Assembly (NCBI GenBank): GCA_903819815.1
Contig: CAIJFC010000174.1
Location: forward strand, 1-13,309
Reading direction: 5' to 3'
Origin: an uncultured Bacteroidota bacterium
Lineage (GTDB): Bacteria > Bacteroidota > Bacteroidia > Flavobacteriales > Flavobacteriaceae
Length of the DNA stretch: 13,309 bases
Below are positions 6,395 through 13,249 of this stretch, one piece after another (positions within the stretch are counted from its first letter, which is position 1; every line of letters starts with the position of its first letter). A program made the position numbers and the translations under genes. The notes under the pieces are model-generated. The model saw nothing but the letters and a program-made list of their open reading frames with translations, was not told the origin of the DNA and made no database searches.

Positions 6395-6766
6395 ATGGCT
6401 AAAAAGAATAATAGCAATGATGTTTTGTTAACAAACATTATTAAAGGAATTGAGGAAGTAAAAGGAAATGATATTGACATTTTAGATTTAAGAGCAATAG
6501 ATAATTCAGCCTGTGATTATTTTGTAATTTGTAATGGAAATTCTAACACTCAAGTTAGCGCTATTGTAAATTCAGTTCAAAAAACAGTTTCAAAAGAAAT
6601 AAAAGACAAACCTTGGCACGTGGAAGGAATGGAAAATGCGGAATGGGTTTTAATGGACTATGTAAATATTGTAGTTCATGTATTTCAAAAAAATATAAGA
6701 GAATATTATAACATTGAAAGTCTTTGGGGTGACGCAAAAATCACTTCAATAGAAAATAAATATTAA
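6395..6766 (+). CDS. rsfS: Ribosomal silencing factor RsfS
   Basis: Binds ribosomal protein uL14 on the 50S subunit and blocks joining of the 30S subunit, lowering translation in starvation or stationary phase. The 123-residue protein matches the family (Iojap/DUF143) along its length: DILDLRAIDNSACDYFVIC (residues about 28-46), the GNSNTQVSAI segment after it, PWHVEGMENAEWVLMDY (about 74-90), VHVF, and the closing REYYNIESLWGDAK. ATG at 6395 follows an A/T-rich leader. It is the first gene of a probable pair with ftsH, 14 bases upstream. Placement of rsfS directly before ftsH and divergent from birA is the usual flavobacterial order as I recall it. Assignment is firm. Confidence 0.95.
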   Translation: MAKKNNSNDVLLTNIIKGIEEVKGNDIDILDLRAIDNSACDYFVICNGNSNTQVSAIVNSVQKTVSKEIKDKPWHVEGMENAEWVLMDYVNIVVHVFQKNIREYYNIESLWGDAKITSIENKY

Positions 6767-6780
6767 GAAAAATTAAATAA

Positions 6781-8712
6781 ATGGCTTCAGAAAACAATCA
6801 AAATCCTAAGAAAATAAAAATTAGTCCTTGGCTAATTTATGGTGCAGTTGCACTATTATTTTTATTTATAAGCTTTATTACTGGTGGCTCAAGTTTTGAG
6901 GAACCATTAAAAACATCGTCTTCAAAATTTAACGAATACCTTGAAAAAGGGCAAGTTGCAAAAGTAATCGTTTATAATAAATCCGAAGCTGAGGTTTATT
7001 TAACTGCCGAAGCCGTGAAAGATCCTATTCATAAAGCGGTTGCAAATGACATGTTAAACCGACCAAATAAAGGTCCACATTATACTTTAGAAATTGGTAA
7101 CGATGAGATTTTTCAAAATAAGTTGGAAGCAGCTGTAAAAACAAACAAATTAAGAGAATACAGCTTTCTTCCAAAGAGCAATTGGGGGGATTTATTGCAA
7201 ATGATACTGCCATTTCTTCTAATATTAGGCCTTTGGGTTTTTATTATGAGAAGAATGAATGGGGGTGCCGGTGGCGGAGGCGGTGGTCAAATATTCAATA
7301 TTGGAAAATCAAAAGCGAAATTATTTGACGAAAAAACAGATATCAAAACCACTTTTAAAGATGTTGCTGGGCTTGAAGGTGCAAAAGAAGAAATTCAAGA
7401 AATAGTAGAATTCTTAAAAAACCCTGAAAAGTATACCAATTTAGGTGGTAAAATTCCAAAAGGTGCCTTATTAGTGGGGCCTCCAGGAACTGGAAAAACA
7501 TTATTGGCGAAAGCGGTAGCTGGAGAGGCGCAAGTTCCATTTTTTTCATTATCTGGATCGGATTTTGTTGAAATGTTTGTAGGTGTAGGTGCTTCAAGAG
7601 TTCGAGATTTATTCAAACAAGCCAAAGAAAAATCACCGGCTATTATTTTTATTGATGAAATTGATGCCGTTGGAAGAGCTCGTGGAAAAAACAATATGTC
7701 GGGTGGAAATGATGAACGTGAAAATACGTTAAATCAATTATTAACTGAAATGGATGGATTTGGAACCAATTCGAATGTGATTGTTTTAGCCGCAACCAAT
7801 AGAGCCGATGTCTTGGATAAAGCTTTGATGAGAGCGGGACGATTTGATAGACAAATATTTGTTGATTTGCCAGACATTAGAGAAAGAAAAGAAATATTTG
7901 AAGTTCACCTTGCTCCATTAAAAAAAGTTGAAGGTTTAGATACCGACTTTTTAGCTAAACAAACACCTGGATTTTCTGGTGCTGACATTGCCAATGTTTG
8001 TAACGAAGCCGCTTTAATAGCCGCAAGAAATAACAAAACTGCAGTTGATAAACAAGATTTTCTTGATGCCGTAGATAGAATTGTTGGAGGACTTGAAAAG
8101 AAAAATAAAATTGTTACCCCTGACGAAAAAAGAGCAATAGCAGTTCATGAAGCAGGACACGCAACGGTGAGTTGGATGTTAGAACATGCAGCACCATTGA
8201 TAAAAGTAACAATTGTTCCTAGAGGTCAAAGTTTGGGTGCAGCTTGGTATTTACCAGAAGAGCGATTAATTGTTCGCACCGAACAAATGTTAGATGAAAT
8301 GTGTGCCACAATGGGTGGACGTGCTGCTGAAAAAGTTGTTTTCGACAGAATTTCTACAGGTGCATTGAGCGATTTAGAAAAGGTTACCAAACAAGCAAGA
8401 GCTATGGTAACGGTTTACGGATTAAATGAAAAATTAGGAAATATCACTTACTATGATTCCACTGGCCAAAGTGAATACAGCTTTTCAAAACCCTATTCAG
8501 AAGATACTGCAATGGTAATTGATAAAGAGATTTCAACATTAATTGAAAGCCAGTACCAAAGGGCCATAACAATTTTATCAGAAAATAAAGACAAATTAAA
8601 TTTATTAGCTGATATTTTAATTGAAAAAGAGGTGATTTTCAAAGATGACTTGGAAGCAATATTCGGCAAAAGACCATTTGATCCTATTATTTTAGAAGAA
8701 ACTGCTGAATAA
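6781..8712 (+). CDS. ftsH: ATP-dependent zinc metalloprotease FtsH
   Basis: A hexameric inner-membrane AAA+ protease that extracts and degrades membrane proteins and some cytosolic regulators. Order in 643 residues: cytoplasmic N-terminus; membrane segment 1 about 17-36; a periplasmic region of about 100 residues; membrane segment 2 about 138-156; a glycine-rich linker (161-169); the AAA domain with Walker A GPPGTGKT 233-240, Walker B IIFIDE 288-293, and the second region of homology with arginine fingers R354 and R357 (AGRFDR 352-357); and the M41 peptidase domain with zinc site HEAGH 456-460 and third ligand D531 (ALSDLEK). All catalytic residues are present. ATG at 6781 is 14 bases after rsfS, and a long hairpin ends the transcript. 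The pore-loop region (residues about 254-270, with EMFVGVGAS) is also intact. Confidence 0.97.
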   Translation: MASENNQNPKKIKISPWLIYGAVALLFLFISFITGGSSFEEPLKTSSSKFNEYLEKGQVAKVIVYNKSEAEVYLTAEAVKDPIHKAVANDMLNRPNKGPHYTLEIGNDEIFQNKLEAAVKTNKLREYSFLPKSNWGDLLQMILPFLLILGLWVFIMRRMNGGAGGGGGGQIFNIGKSKAKLFDEKTDIKTTFKDVAGLEGAKEEIQEIVEFLKNPEKYTNLGGKIPKGALLVGPPGTGKTLLAKAVAGEAQVPFFSLSGSDFVEMFVGVGASRVRDLFKQAKEKSPAIIFIDEIDAVGRARGKNNMSGGNDERENTLNQLLTEMDGFGTNSNVIVLAATNRADVLDKALMRAGRFDRQIFVDLPDIRERKEIFEVHLAPLKKVEGLDTDFLAKQTPGFSGADIANVCNEAALIAARNNKTAVDKQDFLDAVDRIVGGLEKKNKIVTPDEKRAIAVHEAGHATVSWMLEHAAPLIKVTIVPRGQSLGAAWYLPEERLIVRTEQMLDEMCATMGGRAAEKVVFDRISTGALSDLEKVTKQARAMVTVYGLNEKLGNITYYDSTGQSEYSFSKPYSEDTAMVIDKEISTLIESQYQRAITILSENKDKLNLLADILIEKEVIFKDDLEAIFGKRPFDPIILEETAE

Positions 8713-8733
8713 TTAATAAAATTCATGAAAATT

Positions 8734-8778
8734 AAAAAATCTTAATTCAAAAAACATATTTGAATTAAGATTTTTTTT
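8734..8778 (+). terminator. Rho-independent terminator of rsfS-ftsH
   Basis: An 18-bp perfect stem, left arm 8734-8751 and right arm 8759-8776 (core ATCTTAATTCAAA / TTTGAATTAAGAT), closes a 7-base loop (AAACATA) and ends in a run of eight T (8771-8778). It starts 21 bases after the ftsH stop. The outer six A-T pairs use the T-run itself, so the stem is nearly symmetrical and could terminate in either direction. Its last T is also the first base of the next promoter box. Confidence 0.8.
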
Positions 8779-8785
8779 ATCTTTG
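8759..8785 (+). promoter_or_regulatory. Promoter of the LUD-cdsA-psd gene run
   Basis: TATCTTTG at 8778-8785 is an exact TAnnTTTG box. TTTG at 8759-8762, within the right arm of the terminator stem, lies 15 bases upstream, somewhat short for a -33 element. The ATG at 8825 is 39 bases after the box. The promoter therefore overlaps the terminator of the preceding operon. Confidence 0.45.
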
Positions 8786-8824
8786 AATGTTTTGTTAAAA
8801 CAAGCTAAATATTTAAAAATTAGT

Positions 8825-9427
8825 ATGAGTCTTTTTAGAAAATTTTTTGGTTCTAGTGACGATTCCTCGGAAGAGGATAACTATAGTGAATTCAATCGTT
8901 CAGGATCGGACCTGTCTTTACCTGTTGATGAAAGATTCACTTTTAACTTCAAAAAAAATGGCGGTAAATTCTTGTATTGCGAAAATTTAACTGAAATAAA
9001 AGAACAATTTGAAAATATTTTAGAAGAAAATGACTGGTTTGAATCGGAAGTTCTATGCTTTGATTCAGGATTATTTAACTTATTAGATGAAAACAAACTT
9101 AGTTATAACCAACCAACTAATCCTAAATTTTTATTCGCTACTTGTGAGAATTTAATTGCTGAAGAAGGTTCTATTTTGTTCTCTTCAATACAAATTAAGC
9201 AGAACAAACCAAATGAATTGCCTACAAATATCATTATTTTTGCTACCACAAGTCAGATTGTTGAAAGCACTAGCGATGGACTTCGTATGATAAAAAATAA
9301 ATACCTAAAGAATTATCCAACGAATATTACTACAATTAAGTATTTTGAAAAAGTTAAAGAAGATGACTTTTTACATTATGGAAGTTCAGCAAAGAATCTT
9401 TACTTATTGCTTTTAGAGGATATATAA
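8825..9427 (+). CDS. LUD-domain protein (LutC/YkgG-like)
   Basis: The LUD fold is shared with LutB/LutC of lactate oxidation, but here there are no lactate-utilisation partners, so the role is unknown. The 200-residue protein opens with MSLFRKFFGSSDD and an acidic, serine-rich stretch (about 9-30). The LUD-like core spans about 45-195, with ATCENLIAEEGSILFSS (residues about 104-120) resembling the conserved A-E-T-G-S strand-turn of the domain, followed by a hydrophobic strand NIIIFATTSQIV. No signal peptide or membrane segment. I chose ATG at 8825; a TTG at 8783 in frame would add 14 residues and would itself lie in the promoter box. It is the first gene of the phospholipid gene run; cdsA starts one base after its stop. 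The family call is moderately sure, from pattern and conserved position. Confidence 0.7.
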   Translation: MSLFRKFFGSSDDSSEEDNYSEFNRSGSDLSLPVDERFTFNFKKNGGKFLYCENLTEIKEQFENILEENDWFESEVLCFDSGLFNLLDENKLSYNQPTNPKFLFATCENLIAEEGSILFSSIQIKQNKPNELPTNIIIFATTSQIVESTSDGLRMIKNKYLKNYPTNITTIKYFEKVKEDDFLHYGSSAKNLYLLLLEDI

Positions 9428-9428
9428 A

Positions 9429-10304
9429 ATGGGCGAAACTCTAAAAAGAGCTATTTCAGGAGCTGTTTATATTATTTTATTACTTGCTTCTATTTTATAT
9501 TCAAATAAAGAACATTACGAAAGTTTTTTTCTGATTTTTGGTCTTTTTTTGTTAATTACTGTATATGAATTTTGCGAATTAGTAGCTATAAATAAAATTT
9601 TACCCCTTCTTCTATCGTGCGTATTATTTTTTCTAAACTTTAAGATAATAAGTTCTTCAAAAAATGAAATAGATTTTTATTCTTTAAAACATAATGAAAA
9701 TATTCACGACCTAGCACTTATACTGTCAATAATAGTTGCCATAAAATGTATCTGCTTTTTATTTGATAATAAAATTACTCAGATTACTACATTTTCAAAA
9801 TACATTTATTTAATAGGATATATTATACTTCCATTTATACTAATATCAAAAATTCCTTTTGGAAGTGATGGATACAACCCATTAATAATTATCGGCTTAT
9901 TTATCCTAATATGGACTAACGACACTTTTGCTTACATTGTAGGAAAATCTATAGGAAAACATAAGTTATTTGAAATAATATCACCAAAAAAAACAATAGA
10001 AGGTTTTTTTGGAGGGTTGTTTTTCACGATATTTGCTGGGTATTTAATTTCGATGTATCTTATAAAACCTTCTGAACAATTTAGTGATAAATCTATTTTA
10101 ATTTGGACAATTATTGCTGCAATTGTTGGTATTATAGGAACTATTGGCGACTTAATTGAATCAAAATTCAAACGAATTGCTGGAGTTAAAGACAGTGGGA
10201 AAATCATGCCAGGACATGGAGGTATATTAGATCGTTTAGATAGTGTTATATTTGTAGCACCATTCATATTTTTATTTTATAAAATTTTAAATTATGTTTC
10301 ATAA
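9429..10304 (+). CDS. cdsA: Phosphatidate cytidylyltransferase (CDP-diacylglycerol synthase)
   Basis: Converts phosphatidic acid and CTP to CDP-diacylglycerol, the precursor of all major phospholipids, in the inner membrane. The 291-residue protein is strongly hydrophobic, with about seven or eight membrane segments from residue 8 onward. The CdsA signature is present near the C-terminus: SKFKRIAGVKDSGKIMPGHG followed by GILDRLD, with PGHGG at 261-265 and the two aspartates D268 and D271 that bind metal. Also typical are WTNDTFAYIVGKSIGKHK (about 159-176) and SPKKTIEGFFGG. ATG at 9429 is one base after the LUD stop and its last 11 bases overlap psd, indicating translational coupling. Assignment is firm. 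Confidence 0.95.
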   Translation: MGETLKRAISGAVYIILLLASILYSNKEHYESFFLIFGLFLLITVYEFCELVAINKILPLLLSCVLFFLNFKIISSSKNEIDFYSLKHNENIHDLALILSIIVAIKCICFLFDNKITQITTFSKYIYLIGYIILPFILISKIPFGSDGYNPLIIIGLFILIWTNDTFAYIVGKSIGKHKLFEIISPKKTIEGFFGGLFFTIFAGYLISMYLIKPSEQFSDKSILIWTIIAAIVGIIGTIGDLIESKFKRIAGVKDSGKIMPGHGGILDRLDSVIFVAPFIFLFYKILNYVS

Positions 10305-10944
10305 AGAAGGAGGAAAAATTATATTGATTTCAACTACCCTAACAGTATTGTTTTTATTGTTAGCAGATACATTTATTTCAACTTTATGGTTGCAAAAAAC
10401 CATTGAAATAGTCGTTTTATTATTACTAATCATAGTTTTACAATTTTTTAGAAATCCTGTTAGAACAGTAGCGATTAACGACAATCACATTATTGCTCCA
10501 GTAGATGGAAAAGTTGTAGTAATCGAGGAAGTATTTGAAGGGGAGTATTTTAAAGATAAGCGTATGCAAGTATCGATTTTTATGTCTCCAATAAATGTTC
10601 ACGTTACCAGATATCCTGTGAATGGCTTGGTAAAATTCAGTAAATACCATCCAGGAAAATTTTTAGTTGCTTGGCATCCTAAAGCAAGTGAAGAGAACGA
10701 AAGAACGACTATTGTTGTTGAAAATAAGGTGTTTGGAGAAATATTATACCGTCAAATTGCTGGGGCGTTAGCTAAGAGAATTATAAATTATGCCGAAGAA
10801 GGAACTCAAGTAGTTCAAGGAACTGATGCTGGTTTTATTAAATTTGGGTCAAGAGTAGATTTATTTTTGCCTTTGGGAACAGAAATTAGTGTAAAACTTA
10901 ATGAAAAAGCAGTTGGAGGTAAAACAATAATTGCGATCAAATAA
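10294..10944 (+). CDS. psd: Phosphatidylserine decarboxylase proenzyme, short type
   Basis: Decarboxylates phosphatidylserine to phosphatidylethanolamine at the inner membrane using a pyruvoyl group made by self-cleavage. The 216-residue protein is the short (PSD-A) form, not the longer E. coli type of about 320. Two hydrophobic segments (about 8-25 and 33-51) anchor it. The core follows: D71 in APVDGK, H103 in SPINVHVTRYPVNG, and the cleavage site KFGSRVDLFLP with G185-S186, so S186 would become the pyruvoyl group; D71, H103 and S186 form the expected triad. Processing would give a beta chain of 185 and an alpha chain of 31 residues. The start codon lies inside cdsA (11-base overlap). The enzyme that makes its substrate, phosphatidylserine synthase, is not in the window. 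Confidence 0.94.
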   Translation: MFHKEGGKIILISTTLTVLFLLLADTFISTLWLQKTIEIVVLLLLIIVLQFFRNPVRTVAINDNHIIAPVDGKVVVIEEVFEGEYFKDKRMQVSIFMSPINVHVTRYPVNGLVKFSKYHPGKFLVAWHPKASEENERTTIVVENKVFGEILYRQIAGALAKRIINYAEEGTQVVQGTDAGFIKFGSRVDLFLPLGTEISVKLNEKAVGGKTIIAIK

Positions 10945-10947
10945 TAA

Positions 10948-11217
10948 ATGGACACAAGAGACTTAGAAACTAGATTCGCTGAAGCTGTGGAAATTGCTTC
11001 AAAAATGTCTCAGGATTCCTTGCCTCAAGATGTACAATTACGATTATATGCCTATTATAAACAAGCTACATTTGGAACTGCAAATGGAATGCCAAATTCA
11101 AATTTTGACTTAAGAAATGCTTTTAAAACCAATGCATGGATGCAAATAAGTCATTTATCTGTTGAAGAAGCGAAAGAGTTATACATTGAAAATATATTGT
11201 CATTACATAAAAAATAA
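10948..11217 (+). CDS. Acyl-CoA-binding protein (ACBP family)
   Basis: A small cytosolic four-helix protein that binds and buffers long-chain acyl-CoA esters. The 89 residues match the family in order: FAEAVEIASKM (helix 1), the LPQDVQLRLYAYYKQATFG core (about 26-44), a PNSNFDLRNAFKTNAWMQI segment where the family usually has KAKWDAW, and LSVEEAKELYIENIL at the end. YKQAT with the adjacent LYAYY carries the tyrosine and lysine that contact acyl-CoA in eukaryotic ACBP. ATG at 10948 is three bases after psd, and the next ATG follows four bases after its stop, so it is part of the run. ACBPs are scattered in bacteria. Its place here suggests a link with acyl supply or turnover in phospholipid metabolism, an inference from position only. 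Confidence 0.88.
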   Translation: MDTRDLETRFAEAVEIASKMSQDSLPQDVQLRLYAYYKQATFGTANGMPNSNFDLRNAFKTNAWMQISHLSVEEAKELYIENILSLHKK

Positions 11218-11221
11218 AATC

Positions 11222-11995
11222 ATGAAAAAGGCAAAATTACACTTACTGTGTTTTTCATTACTAACCCTAGTAATTTCTTGTAATAATAAAAAACTAACCG
11301 AAGTTGTAGAAGTGCCACTTCCAACTGCAGAAGAAAAATTCACAATTGGATCCCCAAATGATGTTGAAGCTAATGAAGGTACATTTGAACTTTTAAAATT
11401 ACCATATGCTTACGACGCTGTTTCGCCCGAAATTGAAGCTGGTACAATGCAATTGCATTATTCAAAGCACTATTTAAATTATACTAATAATTTAAATAAA
11501 AGTTTAAAAGGAACTGATTATGAAGATTTATCAATTGAGGAAATATTAGCAAAATCAACTTCTGATAGTTTAAACATAAGAAATAATGCAGGTGGATATT
11601 ACAACCATTCCTTATTTTTTGAATGTATCGGTCCGAAATCTGGTAGTCAACCAAAAGATACCTTAGCTATGGCTATCAATAGAGATTTTGGTTCGCTCGA
11701 TGGATTTAAAAATCAATTTAAAAACGCAGCAAACAATTTATTTGGGTCTGGATGGGCTTGGTTAATTGTAGATAACTCAGGAAAATTAAAAGTGACTACT
11801 ACGCCCAACCAAGACAATCCTTTAATGCCAAAAGCTGAGGTACATGGGAAGCCAATTTTAGCGCTTGACGTTTGGGAACATGCCTACTATTTAGAATATC
11901 AAAATTCTCGAAAAAACTATATCGATGCCTTTTTTAAAATAATAAATTGGAAAATAGTTGGAGAAAAATACGAGGAAGCATTAAAGAAGGATTGA
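11222..11995 (+). CDS. Superoxide dismutase, Mn-type, with lipoprotein signal peptide
   Basis: Dismutates superoxide to oxygen and hydrogen peroxide. The 257-residue protein starts with a lipoprotein signal (MKKAKLHLLCFSLLTLVISC) whose lipobox V-I-S-C puts the lipidated cysteine at C20, so it is predicted to be membrane-anchored in the periplasm. After a linker (about 21-53) the Fe/Mn SOD fold runs from LKLPYAYDAVSP to the C-terminus. The four metal ligands are H79, H129, D216 and H220 (DVWEHAYY 216-223), and the gateway tyrosine is Y87. G125 and Q197 (NQDNPLM) occupy the positions that are Gly77 and Gln146 in E. coli MnSOD, pointing to Mn or cambialistic use and away from Fe. The tryptophan after the second histidine ligand is F133 here. 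I chose ATG at 11222; the frame stays open to a TTG at 11162, inside the ACBP gene, but that would bury the signal peptide. Confidence 0.93.
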   Translation: MKKAKLHLLCFSLLTLVISCNNKKLTEVVEVPLPTAEEKFTIGSPNDVEANEGTFELLKLPYAYDAVSPEIEAGTMQLHYSKHYLNYTNNLNKSLKGTDYEDLSIEEILAKSTSDSLNIRNNAGGYYNHSLFFECIGPKSGSQPKDTLAMAINRDFGSLDGFKNQFKNAANNLFGSGWAWLIVDNSGKLKVTTTPNQDNPLMPKAEVHGKPILALDVWEHAYYLEYQNSRKNYIDAFFKIINWKIVGEKYEEALKKD

Positions 11996-12023
11996 TTCGT
12001 ATAATTCAAATATAATATCATAA

Positions 12024-12527
12024 ATGAAAAAGATATATCTTCTATTTATCTGTTTACTTTCAATTTCTTTTTCAAGCTGCGAAAAGGACGATATTTGTGA
12101 GGCAACAACTGCCACAACTCCAAAATTGATTATTGAATTTTATGATATTTTAAATCCTTTAGTTAAAAAAAATATTACCAATTTAGCTTTAAAAGAAATA
12201 AATTCTACTGCTAGTTTGGTCTTTAATGGAACTAGTAAAATTCAAATCCCATTGAAAACAAACCAAGATTTAACAAAGTACAGCTTTATTTTAAACAGTA
12301 CCGATGTTGCTATTAAAAACGAAGATTTTCTTTTGTTTAATTACTCCAGACAGACCGTTTTTGTTTCAAGAGCTTGTGGTTTCAAAACCAATTTCACTCT
12401 TGATTCAACGTTGCCATTTATAAAAACTGAAACTTCAATTCCTGATGGGTATTGGATTCAAAATGTGGTAATTATAAAATCAAACATAACAAATGAAAAT
12501 GAGATACATGCCAAAATTTACTTTTAG
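12024..12527 (+). CDS. Lipoprotein of the DUF6452 type
   Basis: Function unknown. The 167-residue protein has a lipoprotein signal (MKKIYLLFICLLSISFSSC) with the lipidated cysteine at C19. It is followed by EKDDI, a lysine and two aspartates at positions +3 to +5, which resembles the lipoprotein export signal that sends lipoproteins to the cell surface in Bacteroidota. The mature part is mostly beta-strand-like (TPKLIIEFYD, NTITN-like turns, IQIPLKT, YSFILNS, VVIIKS) and contains two more cysteines (C25 and the one in SRACGFKTNF) that could pair. I recall DUF6452 proteins as short lipoproteins next to DUF6048 genes in Flavobacterium; the name rests on that memory. The start is 28 bases after the superoxide dismutase stop with no promoter box, so it is probably co-transcribed. 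Its end overlaps the next gene. Confidence 0.75.
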   Translation: MKKIYLLFICLLSISFSSCEKDDICEATTATTPKLIIEFYDILNPLVKKNITNLALKEINSTASLVFNGTSKIQIPLKTNQDLTKYSFILNSTDVAIKNEDFLLFNYSRQTVFVSRACGFKTNFTLDSTLPFIKTETSIPDGYWIQNVVIIKSNITNENEIHAKIYF

Positions 12528-13230
12528 TATTCTTCTGATTTTGGCATCGTTTTTAGTGATTGCTCAAAACAAAAAAACAGATAGCATATCTTCGAAAATT
12601 GAAAAATACGGAATCCGATTTGGAACTGATATTTCCAAATTGGCGCAATCTTTTTATGATAAAAATTACAAAGGAATTGAATTTGTAGGTGACTATAGAG
12701 TGACTAAAAATTATTACCTAGCCGGTGAATTAGGAAATGAAAATACAACCGTTGAGGATGATCGATTAAGTTTTACCGCACAAGGAACCTATTTAAAGAT
12801 AGGGTTTGATTATAATTCTTATGAAAATTGGCTCGATATGCGAAATATGATTTATTTAGGAATGCGATACGGAGCAAGTACTTTTAGCCAAACATTAAAT
12901 TCCTATAAATTATACAATACTTCTACATATTTCCCTGAAGCCCCAACAGTACAATCTGGTGAAAAATACAATGGCCTAACTTCCCAATGGATTGAGGTTG
13001 TGTTGGGATTAAAAACGGAGTTAGTTAAAAATATCTATTTGGGATTTAGTGTAAGACTAAATAGATTATTAACCAATACAAAACCTGACAATTTTGATAA
13101 TTTGTATATTCCTGGTTTTAATCGTACTTATAACGGTGATTTTGGAATCGGTTTTAATTATAGCGTTTCCTACTTTTTACCTTTTTATAAAACAAAATCT
13201 AGCTCAAAAAAAGAATCCAAAAAGAAATAG
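12493..13230 (+). CDS. Exported beta-rich protein of the DUF6048 type, probably outer membrane
   Basis: Function unknown. The 245-residue protein begins with a Sec signal peptide (FTFSILLILASFLVIAQN; cleavage probably after IAQ, about residue 25). The mature part alternates aromatic and charged residues in the way of a small outer-membrane beta-barrel: GIRFGTDISKL, GIEFVGDYRVTKNYYLAGEL, GTYLKIGFDYNSYENW, NMIYLGMRYGAS, WIEVVLGLKTEL, NIYLGFSVRLNR, GIGFNYSVSYFLPFY. It ends in a lysine- and serine-rich tail (SSSKKESKKK). The barrel is an inference; DUF6048 membership is from memory of the family and its partner. Three in-frame ATGs lie at 12493, 12499 and 12508; I keep 12493 because an A-rich stretch precedes it, giving a 35-base overlap with the lipoprotein gene. 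The overlap suggests coupled translation and a shared job. Confidence 0.75.
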   Translation: MKMRYMPKFTFSILLILASFLVIAQNKKTDSISSKIEKYGIRFGTDISKLAQSFYDKNYKGIEFVGDYRVTKNYYLAGELGNENTTVEDDRLSFTAQGTYLKIGFDYNSYENWLDMRNMIYLGMRYGASTFSQTLNSYKLYNTSTYFPEAPTVQSGEKYNGLTSQWIEVVLGLKTELVKNIYLGFSVRLNRLLTNTKPDNFDNLYIPGFNRTYNGDFGIGFNYSVSYFLPFYKTKSSSKKESKKK

Positions 13231-13249
13231 TAAATCACTTAATTTCTTT
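13221..13249. terminator. Weak hairpin at the end of the seven-gene run
   Basis: AAAGAAAT (13221-13228) can pair with ATTTCTTT (13242-13249) around a 13-base loop, starting in the last codons of the DUF6048-type gene. It is all A-T except one pair and no clear T-run follows, so it is only a possible transcript end between two convergent genes. Confidence 0.2.

Noticed and set aside
7261..7288. Glycine-rich stretch in ftsH as a repeat expansion or frameshift
   Set aside because: A glycine-rich linker between the second membrane segment and the AAA domain is normal in FtsH, and the frame is intact on both sides.
7355..7694. Minus-strand open frames within ftsH
   Set aside because: They lie opposite the strongly conserved AAA domain, have no recognisable motif and no promoter; antisense shadows.
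8783..8824. TTG start adding 14 residues to the LUD protein
   Set aside because: The TTG is part of the TATCTTTG promoter box, so it would precede the likely transcription start.
9932..10267. Minus-strand open frame of 111 codons within cdsA
   Set aside because: It is opposite the conserved CdsA signature and its protein has no family resemblance; a shadow frame.
11162..11221. TTG start adding 20 residues to the superoxide dismutase
   Set aside because: It lies inside the ACBP gene and would put a charged stretch before the lipoprotein signal peptide; ATG at 11222 fits the signal exactly.
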